The notes below the pieces were generated by a model. The model saw only the letters and a program-made list of their open reading frames with translations. It ran no database searches and was not told the origin of the DNA. A program made the translations under genes and the position numbers. Of a DNA stretch of 64,000 nt, positions 36,683-46,890 are shown in pieces. The stretch is from Lepidodermella squamata (taxonomy: Eukaryota; Gastrotricha), in NCBI GenBank assembly GCA_047495785.1, contig JBLDXI010000028.1:62001-126000 (forward strand), given 5' to 3'. Position 1 is the first letter of the stretch; each line of letters opens with the position of its first letter.

Positions 36683-39600
36683 TCTTGACCAACTATATCG
36701 GCAATATTAATAAAAAATGTGAATAAATATTACTCTGAGCATCACTCTGGAAAAAACTACCTCTGCCTATGATATTTTTGTGTGTGTGGTACCATACTGT
36801 GCTATATTACATTTATTATATATTATACGATATTATTATAACGATATTTCTGATGCGCCCAAAGCCCAATCGTGGCCGGTGCTTTTATTTTCGTTTTGAA
36901 ACAATAAAACCAACAGCTCTCTAAAAATGGGCAATCAGTGCGAATTACGGTAAGAGTGCCCACAGGTTAGTTTTCTGTTGCTAAACATTCTTATTGTTTA
37001 CCAGGTATAGTCCTGGGAGCCGGTATGGCGCTGGAATCGAGTGAAGTTTGAAAGATGATGAAGATCGTGACGATGGAAGTCAGCGTGCATCGTTCCCGGC
37101 TGCGAGTGACTCGGCTCGAAAGAACAATAAGGCGAAGCCCCCGGCGGAGAAGAAGCGATAGGCGAAAAGGCATGTGAAGACCCTGCCGCCGCTGCGAAAG
37201 CAGTGCAAACGGAATTCTGAATGTTTCTGATGCCTATTCGTATCAAGTTGAATTTCCTCATCTTCTTATCTTTGTTACTTTTCGATACTTCTCTGGCGCT
37301 TATTTACTTTTTTAATAAAATACTGATAGAGTTCATTTGTCTCACTTGGGTCGATTAAATCACAGATTACCCTAACCGGCGTATCTCATACAGCCAATCT
37401 TGCCAATGCTCGTGAGTTCATTGGCTCAGTGGAAGGACATCGCACAATTTTTACTGCTGCGGCTCATATCAGAAGCAATGAGCGAAGAAATAGACCAGCA
37501 CTGCAATAAATCCACCTTAATTTTTTTCAATTTTTCTATTGTTATTATTTAACTGCTGGCAGCTATGTGTCACACGTGGCACCAATTATTTCTAAAAACA
37601 AGGTCAGGTCAAAGCAATTTAAAGTGGGTGACCCGCCTTTCGGCTTTTTTATTGAAGCGACCTCGTGGCACTAAGCGGCTTAATTGTTAGCCTGAACCTA
37701 GGTCCAGCATAAAATATGTCTGAGTTCGATTTTCATTTCGTTGGAACATGCGTAGCGCTGATCTCCAAATCATCTTCAACTTATACGGCAGTCTCCTTGC
37801 TGTGCCTATTCCTCTTATAGCATGTATCGCCAACAGCAACTGGTCCTTGCGGTGTCCAAATGGCTTCGAGCTGACGAGCTGGTGTCCAAATGGCAATTTG
37901 TCCTATTTTTCGAGCTGACGAAAAAGCTGTGCGCCACGAATTCACGCTGACTTCAACGCTACCAGGTTTTTTATAGCCAAAATTAGAGACATGCCGTATG
38001 AAAAGAAGCTTATCGTCCATTCAAAGGGATATTGAACGGAAATTTATCTGATTGCTGTGCCGTTGACAAATTCTATAGCTGATTTGCATGGGAATTACAT
38101 TAAAATTTAATTAATTACCCGCGTTTGAGGTGTCGAACCCTTGTCAACATCTTCTATTATTGAGGGGTAATGAGAGCTTATGCGATGTTAACCGCAAATT
38201 TTTGAGGCATTACTTCTGTAGAGGCTTTAACAGGCTGTTTTCCATCATTGTCGTGGAAGTAAAGAATTACCACCCGCAGATAATTTCGGCGTGTATTTTT
38301 GACTTGGATCATTGATGACGAAAATGGTTGACCAAGGCTAACGAAAAGATAGCCATACTATCGATGAACAATAATTTGCAGGCTTCATGTAAAAAAATCT
38401 GAAGGCTTCGCGCCTGGTTTCATGTAAAACAATCTGAAGGCTTCGCGCCTGGTTTCATGTAAAAAAATCTGAAGGCTTCGCGCCTGGTTTCATGTAAAAA
38501 AAATCTGAAGGCTTCGCGCCTGGTTTCATGTGAAGACTTATTGAGTCGTAACATTAAATTTAACCTGTAATTAAACAGTCATCAATGTTTCAAGTCCAAT
38601 TTCAGTGTAGAATTTCTCTGGGGATATTTTGGTCATTATGTGAGTTTCGAGTTGGGCAATTTGACTAATAATAAAAAATAATCCACCTTAAGCGCGTATT
38701 ATTTGTTTTTTGGCCAGTACAATAACATTGTACTTTAGATTGTTTCAGATTTATCGATAATTGTTGTACCACCGTACGATAACGAAAAATCGTAAGATTG
38801 GATAAATTAGCTAGCTATCAGGGCAGCGATGTAGTATGGAAAGAGACAATAATGAGAAATAATGAGAATATTTTTTACGTGGCACCTATGTAGTGGTTTG
38901 TTATGAGATTTTCATTAAGTTTCAGTAAGTGACCCATAAATTCAATCGATTTTTACAAACTAAAAATACCTAGACCTGGTACGATAATACAAACCCCAGG
39001 GCCAGCCTAGCTCTAAAAATGACAGGTGTGCTCTTAGCATTGGGCCTGGGATAATTAGCGATAAAATGTCACTTTTCTATAAAATTGAACTGAATGAAAC
39101 GGTAAGGTAATTTTTCATATGGCGTGTCTCAAATTTGTACATTAACTATTTGCATGACGAATGATCTGAAATTAATACTGTGTCATATTAATTTGAAAAT
39201 CGATTTCGAAAAATGGTTCTCATGTAACATGTTTCCGCTTTCATGAAGGATTCGTGCAATTGTTTTATCTGAATTTTGATTTCGGCTATTGCTATAATAA
39301 AAAACAAATGAAATCAGCACAATCAATTTTCAGCGGTGTTACATATCAAATTCTAACTGTCACCGTTGTAAAAGTAGGCAAAAGAGTGAAATATGGACCA
39401 TTTATCATTTTTAATCATCGAGAATGAAAATCGACATGGTAGTACCAAGTCGCTGTTCCGAAATCAACAAAAACAAATTAATCAATAATCAGGTGTTTGT
39501 GGTAGTTTAACGGTCGTTGAACTTGGCAGTGCTGGTGCTGATATTTTGTTTCGAATAATCGCCTTTCGGTGTGGCTCTCCTTGTTAGACGTCAACAAACA

Positions 39601-41721
39601 TTTCTTCAGAATACTGTACTTCGATCCAAAAACCAAGAGTCGATGGCTTGAAGGTGCGGGAAGGTTGTCGTGTCAGTTGCAGTCGAAATTTTCGAACATC
39701 TCTCGAAAACGAACGCAGAGACCTGAGAGAGAGAGCTGATCGCTTCCATGACCCGTGAAACTCGGCCGGGCAATTCTGAAAAACCTTGGTTATTAGCATA
39801 TTGGGAAAAATCTAGAGAAATACTTGCAATAAATTTAGCCTGAAACGCGGCTGTAACGACTCGCATCAAACCATTCCCATCTGGCTCGAGTCACAAATCT
39901 ACCGACAAAAACTGTTGGACTTCACCATTGTTCACCGTGCTGAACATGACAGGACAGCGGTTTCAGTATTCCGCGATTGTACCAATCCATCGCATCTAGA
40001 AAGCCGAAAAGAAAATCATGCGTAGCTTCGAACATAAAAGCGTGAATATGTTTCGATTCGAGTAAATAATTTGAATCAATTATTGAAAGGTTCTTGACTC
40101 AACCTCCAACGAGAACTTATTCGAAACCAACGGTAAGCTGGATTCTCTCAGCATTACGCTAGCCGCTGGCTATCCCGGATTTTATGCGATACGTATTTAA
40201 TCTCAATATCGTAAGGATAATATGCTCCATTCGAATCAGGAGAAAGTTGGGTAGTGAAATCCAGAGAATCGACTATAATTCGAAATTCCGGCAGTCTTAT
40301 TGTTCCCCGTCAAATTTCAAGCCCTCTGCTGGTTTTCGTTACAAGCCTTGGGAAATTCGCAGCGATTCGAGTCTGGTTTCTATCCTCACTTTGATGAGCC
40401 GTTTGATTTCAATTGACAAAACCTGTCGCTTTCACGCAGCCGATCTCAGTGAAATTTATCGCTGGCGTGGAACAATAACCGGTTTCCAACGAATGTCTCC
40501 TCAGCTTCCAATGTTGTAAAAGAAAACGCCTCAGCTTCTCGATTTCAAGGCCGGAAAAAGCTATTCCAAATTTCATTTATCAAAAGTTTGAAATACTTGG
40601 TCCCATTCTTCCTTTGCTGTCTTTGACCTTCCAAAGTCTGATTTGATCCTTTCAGAAAGCCCCTGATATTTTCTCGCAAATAACTGCATTAGGCCGGTTT
40701 GGACAACTTTCACTGTATGTTTTTTGTTCTTGTGGCGTTGATTCCTGTTAATTCTGCCGAGGATTTTCCAATCGTCCGGACATTTATTGTATGGTTCAAT
40801 TAGGCGTAAGAAAGCGGAAAAGTGTCTGATTTCTAGCTATTAACGGTGGTAATTCAAATAAGCAATCAAAAACTTACCATTTTCTTATGAATAATCCAAT
40901 CGGAAATGTTAAAACCAGTCGGTTAATCATCTCGCCGCCCTCGGTTGTCCCAACTAGCGGCTGATTTCGCCTTAAAATCCGCAAATGCTGTTCATAGTTT
41001 CGGTTTCGGCTCACTATCGGCCGGTTTCCAACCTCGGCGAGTGGTGTACCGTGCTCAGTATTGCACTATTTCCGGACATCCGCTGGATCTTCTGCCGTCG
41101 AATGTGGAAACTCTGATTATTCATTAGTAGGCTACGGGGCAGCGAATCTCGATTGTCCAGTGATTACTCCTCGAAACTCACTTGCTTGATTAATGCTCAC
41201 CATTAGGAGCCCGATTAGCATCACCAATTTGCCTCGGTATTCTTGCCATTCTCTTCATCATCATCCTGAGATTTCCATCAAAAAGTGGGCTTAGCACATG
41301 TACTACCGCAAATGCTATTCGTTTAGCGTTTATTTCGGCCGTGTCCGAGTCGATGGTTCGCCGACAGCAGCAGCAGCAGCAGACAGTCAGCAGTAGAATC
41401 GTGTCATCTTCCGCCAGTCGGCTAATGTCTTCTTTCAATTCAGAGCGCAGGGGATTTAGTGACCAGAATCGAACGGGACACGCTTGTTGTTGTTCCGGGC
41501 GCCGGGCGACTCGTTTATACCCGGCCGCCCCACTCACTCGCCAGCTGCTGGGGCCACCGCACGAAGACCCGATCCCCGGAACGACGAAATGTTGACGAAG
41601 CCAGATGACAAACACTACTGGCGGTGGTTTATCCATTGAGGTTTGAACTTTGCGAATCCGTACGGAAAATTATCGGCGTACACCATTTTCCGAGACAGGC
41701 GGCACACGATTACAATTTGTC
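36683..41721. other. Intergenic region, no supported gene
   Basis: Only short open frames without recognisable domains. Coding-like scraps near 37.0-37.3 kb, 37.8-38.0 kb (−), 39.6-39.9 kb (−) and 40.2-41.1 kb (+) are broken and unidentified. A 35-bp tandem repeat lies at 38384-38531. A CAG run near 41367 and a GC-richer block at 41.3-41.6 kb have no assigned role. Confidence 0.5.
38384..38531. repeat. Four-copy 35-bp tandem repeat
   Basis: Units start at 38384, 38419, 38454 and 38489 (the last is 36 bp), each with TTCATGTAAAA, then ATCTGAAGGCTTCGCGCCTG. Copies are nearly identical, differing mainly in the A-tract. There are no spacers, so it is a minisatellite. Confidence 0.9.
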
Positions 41722-42048
41722 TCAAGGCAACGGAGCTAGCGATGTCCCAGTTTCTTCCCGAAAATTGTGTACGTGTTGAATTTCCTCCGGATAAAATTGG
41801 CGAATAAATTTCGGATTTTGAAACTCAACTTCAATATGCAAGGCCGTTAAAATTGCGTCGTCGAATATGTAGACCAGCTGCTTCTTAGTGCATTTGAATA
41901 ACGCTTGCGGGAAAATTACGTGGTCGGAAGTAAAAGCGTCTGTGTCAAGTTGGATTTGTCGTTTTGAACGAGTAGCGATGGCCGAAGAAATTATCGAATC
42001 AGCGAGTGCGGCTACGGCGAGCCACAGCCGAAGGCCTAAAAGCGACAT
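41722..42048 (-). CDS. Short secreted/membrane-directed ORF downstream of the Gypsy-like remnant
   Basis: 108 codons from an ATG. The first about 20 residues are a hydrophobic signal peptide (LLGLRLWLAVAALA), followed by a basic RSKRQ site resembling a furin cleavage motif, then about 75 residues with one cysteine. I do not recognise the mature part. Its position, just beyond the 3' end of the minus-strand pol remnant, would fit the start of an envelope-like third ORF of an endogenous element. It could equally be an unrelated short secreted-protein exon. No transmembrane anchor or continuation was found. Confidence 0.35.
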   Translation of the reverse strand: MSLLGLRLWLAVAALADSIISSAIATRSKRQIQLDTDAFTSDHVIFPQALFKCTKKQLVYIFDDAILTALHIEVEFQNPKFIRQFYPEEIQHVHNFREETGTSLAPLP

Positions 42049-42381
42049 CGAAATTCGTGAATGAGTAAATATTGAGAAATGTTTACAGTTCGATGATTAG
42101 GTGATTTTTGTTTTTCGAGCGGGTATTACATATGGCTTGCCGGCGTTCGGCGAAGTTTGAAAGACGGGGTTGGCGAAAGTTACTGGCGTGTGAAGGTTCT
42201 ACGGTTGGTGAACGACCGTAGCGTCAAGATCGGAATTAGTGAGCGTGTTGTTCCTAACGCCGGAGGCGCTATTTGCGCGCTTTTTAGGCGTCGTCCTGCT
42301 TGATTGATTTTTCTCGGGTGACGAGGCTGGTCAGTGTCACGGGGCCACCGATTGTGGTTGATTAGGCGGTACAAGGCTGAC

Positions 42382-44560
42382 CTAGTACATGTCGAACTGG
42401 AATGATGTTGGTCGTCGGTGGAATCCTGGCGATGCTATCAAATGGCCGGTGTTTCGCATTCGAAATTTGTGGGCAAGTTTTGACGCTAGTATTGGACTGA
42501 ATTGATAGATGTTTGTCGGTGGTGACACGGAGGAGTGACGATTATCTTCGTCAGAGGTAGACGGTGCTGGTCCAGTTATTATTGGTGGTGTCGGGATTCT
42601 GGGCGGAGTTTCAGGCAAGTCTGACGTGCTTCGCGGTAACGGTGGCGTTGTTGGGGTTGCGGTCGACGGCGTTGTATTTGCGGTTGTTGTAGTCGGCTTT
42701 GTACAAGTAGACGTTGCCGTTGTAGTACCGGAACTGACCCACCCGTCGTGAAATGTTGTCACGGGTTGGCTCTTGTAGAATCTTGCGACTAATTGTCTGG
42801 CGAAGATCAGGCAACGGCGACGCTGCGGCGGCGAGCGGCCGCGGCGCAGTAGACTTGGCAGTGCTTACAGCCGACTGCTGCGCTTGCGAATAGCGATCAG
42901 CAGTGGGGTAATCGCGCAACCAGGCCAACTTATGGCGGTTGCGATGGGCAAGGATATCACGACCGGACATATCATAGAAGGGAATAGCGCAGATAACAGG
43001 CGAAACACGAGCCACTACGGAATAGGGACCGTTGTAGCGAGAGGCGAATTTCGGTATATCACATCGGGCCGGTTAATTGGCACGTGGAGGAAGACAAGAT
43101 CGCCGATATCGAACGGCTCGCAATTGCCTGAACTTTCTCACGAGCACGCACGAGTTGGAAACGAGCTCCAACGCCGTCCAAAGCGCGACGAATTCGTCAT
43201 ACAAGCCGTAGGCACGCAACTCGTTCTGAGTTTTGGGCTGGGACGCAGGCTTCTCAGCAGAGCACTGCCAGTCTATAACCAGTTTGGGCGTGTGACCCAG
43301 CATAAGATACGCTGGTGGGTGGCGATGAGTCAAATGGTGAGACGAGTTGTAGCCGGAGCAGCAGGTCTCGACGAAGCGGCAGCAGTCGAGATGTTGGCCG
43401 GGTACGACGTATTTCGTGATGCAGTTATTTATGACTAAAATTGAGCTTTTAATACGTCGAATCGCAAACGCATCAGTCACGTCCTCGATGTGCTTGGAGT
43501 TGAAGTAGCGGGCGTTGTCATAGAGCAAAGCGCGAGGGCCACCGAAAATGTAGATCCAGTCGAGCAATTCCTCAATCACGGTTTCAGACTTAATATCCGA
43601 AATGGGCTACCACGACGTTAAGCCACTAAAATGATCGGAAATGATGAGAATATAGCACATTCCACGACGAGGCGTAGGGTATGGACCGGCTACGGCCCAA
43701 GTGAGAAGCTCGTTTACGTCATGCGAAGAGATGGGCTCAATCGGAGCACGTGGATGTTTCACAGGGTGATCACGAATTTGGCACACCATATTCGGCAGTA
43801 ATTTCCTCGTTATTACGGAAGTAGAATCGATCTTTTAAGGTGGATAGGGCGCGTTCAACGCCGAAATGGCATTTCTCGACGTGCGTAGCGTTAAGCACGG
43901 TGACGATGAGATTTTCAGGTACGACGATCCGGTAACCCGATTCAGAGGCAGGCTAGTAGCGACACAACAAGCCACCAGGCGCTATTAAATATTTGCTACG
44001 CTTTTTCTGATTGTGACGAAGACAGAGTTTCTTTGAGCGAAACCGACGATTGGCGGCTTGTGCCGCGAGTAAAACATCTCGGGTCAAGTTAACGCCACAA
44101 GGCGTGAGAGAGCGGAATTCCCGGTACGCGACATCGCATCAGCATTCGCATGGATCGTACCTCGGCGAGTTATTAAATTCAGCAGATATTACTGTAGTAT
44201 AATGAGGTATTTTGACAACCGCCCTTCTGTGTCCTCCCAGGTATTCAAAGTACGAAGAGCAGCGGCGTGAGGTTGTAATCGAATTCAAACCCGGCAGATG
44301 TATTAAGTTTCGTTCCGGCGGTGGTTGTAATAGCAATCGAAAACGCGGTTGGGAGGTTGGGTTGCTGAGAAGCGATGACCAGAGTAAGCTGCGAAATTTT
44401 GCGATAACGAGCGGCGTAGTCGCCCAGCTTCCTCAACTTGACGGCGAAATTCTCAGTGAACTTCTAAGCCACAAAATGCTCTTCGAAACCGGCTTCAACG
44501 AAACTTCCCGGCGTCGTGTCCTCAGCGAAAAACGAGCAGTGTTGCTTGTCGACGTCGTCT
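42382..44560 (-). mobile_element. Degenerate Ty3/Gypsy-like retrotransposon remnant (RNase H end and integrase)
   Basis: Read on the minus strand from about 44.5 to 42.4 kb, pieces of a Gypsy-type pol appear in the right order but in shifting frames. They are the HANADAMSR signature at the RNase H/integrase boundary (about 44.12-44.15 kb), an H-H part of the integrase zinc domain (HVEKCHFG, about 43.88 kb), the integrase core (GPYPTPRRG and then YDNARYF, 43.1-43.7 kb), a C-terminal domain (FASRYNGPYSVVARV, about 43.0 kb) and a Pro/Thr-rich tail to 42382. Where the first catalytic Asp is expected (D-x-x-G-P) there is Ala. Multiple frameshifts and stops show that it is dead. LTRs, gag and RT are not clearly visible. 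Confidence 0.65.
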
Positions 44561-45025
44561 AGTTGGAATTTCTCGCGCATGCCCACGCCGTGAACCAGAG
44601 ATATTGAGCGCGTTTTGAATCGCTTGACTTGAGCGGTCAGTGAAAATGCTCGAGGGCGAAGCTAAAATGTGAAAAATTAATCCAATCGATTTACTGGGAG
44701 ATTTAACTTACTCGGAGATGTTGTATGATGGCTCGTCCAGTAGGTTCTAGAACTCATCACCACGTCGAACCACGAGTTTGATAGCGGTCTTTTCAGCCCG
44801 GCGGCCCGCATGCTTCAGCGACGAGTCCCAGCGAAAACCGGCGATGGTGATGCTGTCATTGAGCTCGTCACTCTCGCCTTCATCGTCGTTGTCGCCGTAG
44901 GCGGACGAGTGTTACTTTGTTCGGGCGCAGTCGTCGTAGATCACGCCGAAATCGTGAGTTGCCATCAACTTGCAACGACTCAAACCCGGCTGAATAGCTC
45001 CAAGGCCGAGTCGCTTCAGCCGAGT

Positions 45026-45235
45026 TCACATGTAGACGGTGTGTAGGCCGCCGACATAGTCGCGCAGGAACACCTCGCACAGGTAGCCCTCGATGTCGAA
45101 GGCGGCGATTTTCTTTCCCTCGTAGTCCGCTAGCCGGTACTTGAGCGCCACGCCGGTGCCGCCCGGCGCTACGATGCCGCGACTGCTGCTGCTGTTGCCA
45201 CCGCCACGGCCGAAACTCGCAAAACAGGTTATTGC
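45026..45235 (-). pseudogene. Orphan GC-rich coding-like terminal segment
   Basis: The minus strand from about 45235 to the stop at 45026 reads as about 67 codons with the high third-position GC of this genome's conserved genes. It runs from a Gly/Ser-rich stretch through GTGVALKYRLADYEG and FDIEGYLCEVFLRDYV to TVYM-stop. No upstream ATG lies in frame and no convincing acceptor was found. It is either the last exon of a gene whose other exons I cannot see or a fragment of a duplicated gene. Family not recognised. Confidence 0.35.
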
Positions 45236-45728
45236 TCACCATCAGTTCTAATACAAGCATTGACTAACCCGGCTGGCTTCTGGTTCAGCTTTTGGTTTGA
45301 TGCCACCTCGAGCGTCGCCTAGATTCCAGCTAAAACGGCGGTGGATGCCAGACGGCTTTTCGCCTACCGAATGACAGGTCGTTTATACAATTGGAGGCGC
45401 ATTCCATTGGACGTTAATCGACGAACAAGTCGCCAGCCAAGCCTGCTTTTGCCTCGAATTTTTCTCGCAGATGTCAGGCAAAAATTTTGCACCTAAAGCG
45501 TAAATTATAATTGTTTTACATTATTAAAAATATCTTGAAAATTACCTGCTGGAGTAAACCTATTTTCGAGTCATTCATGGCTCATGAGGAGCTCCACAAG
45601 TTCCGAATTCCAAATTATTGTAAAAAATCTATAAAACATTCGATTAATAGGTATTTTAAGACGAAATGACTACACAGCTGAGAATTGAGAAGTGTTGGGA
45701 ATTTTTCGAAAAAACTTCGGAAAATTGA

Positions 45729-46280
45729 GTGATCGAGAAAAGCCGCCTTGTTGAAGTACTAACCAAATCGAATGACGAATTGATACATCACCTGATAGAG
45801 TGCCTGCTGAAACCTGGAAAACCATTCGGCGATGAGATGGCCATGGATAGGAAAGACTTTCGGAAATTCATTTGCGCATTTGTTGGCATTTACGAAATGA
45901 TGGTGAGGGAAAAATTATTTTATGAAGTCCTTAAGTATCAAGTTGAATCGAAGGAAACGAAGCAGCAGCTAAGAGCAGAGGCTGATAAAAAGGTTTTCTT
46001 TGGTTAATTTCAAGAGCGATAATAAAATGCTATTTTTTCTACAGGATGAAGTGATGAAACAAGCTGCAGGAAAGGTTTTTCACGGTTGAAGTCAGCGAAA
46101 ATGAATTTGAAAAAATTTGTAATTTGTTAGATTGATGATCTTGAACGAGAAATCAGGGGTCTGCGCCAAGAAATAGCCGATCAGGTTTGGTAATATAAAT
46201 TTTATGACTGCAACTTACTAAACTGTAATACACACTTGCAGGGTATTTGTGACAGGAATACGAGGCGACTGGAAGAATAA
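45729..46280 (+). CDS. Small coiled-coil protein, N-terminus unresolved
   Basis: Four in-phase exons: 45729-45992, 46045-46074, 46131-46184 and 46242-46280, about 128 residues. The first exon is helical (DELIHHLIECLL, then RKDFRKFICAFVGIYEMM), and the rest is charged coiled coil (LEREIRGLRQEIADQ, then RRLEE). Introns are 52-57 nt and all in phase 0, which supports a real gene. No ATG opens the first exon: a TGA immediately precedes the GTG at 45729, so the true start is probably in an upstream exon. After the TAA at 46278 the same frame continues for 21 helical, charged codons (KELLRRRSAASF and so on) to a second TAA at 46344, which suggests a recent nonsense change or readthrough. Function unknown; a centrosomal or axonemal coiled-coil protein is only a guess. 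Confidence 0.5.
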
Positions 46281-46890
46281 AAGGAGCTACTTCGGCGACG
46301 AAGTGCTGCAAGTTTCCAAAAGAAACTGGTGCAATGGGAAAAATAATTCCCACTTCTGGGTTCGAATTCTAAGGACTGATGACGCGCTCGAAGACTTGAG
46401 GCAGAAGTGTCTCACCTACTTTGTTGGCCTGGACCTGAAATTCATCCTACAAAATGACTGAAAGAGCACAAAATGTTATCGCCGAAAATGTTGTATCGGC
46501 TGATCGAGGCTCGTTCACCTTACTGTATCAGCATTAAATCTGGAGTAAATCTGACCTTGGAACAAAGTCTGCGCATAGTTATCTCACATTTTTCACTAGC
46601 TTCAATCGGATAAGGTTCCACACGCTTTCATAACTTCCGATTTCTCTGCTCATTGTTTTAAAAATCTATGGAAATATGAAAAACAATCTGGATAAAATTG
46701 AGTGGACCAAAGCGGAATAGCTTTAAATTGTTTTAATTACTTTTTTACTTTAGGCTGCGTTAAAATTATTGATTAAGACGTTGGCGGCACGAACATTCCC
46801 AAGTTTAGTAATTGGTTACCGCTCGTCAGCATTACTGTAAGTCATAATTAATTTCGCAAATCTGGAGATTAATCAATTCAAATTCATTAC

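Noticed and set aside
38384-38531. Regular repeats that might suggest a CRISPR-like array
   Set aside because: The units are head to tail with no spacers, and the context is a metazoan genome.
40184-41127. Coding-like scraps, one ending in LLPSNVETLIIH, that recall leucine-rich or F-box repeats
   Set aside because: Too short and broken to assign; no repeat register or flanking exons could be established.
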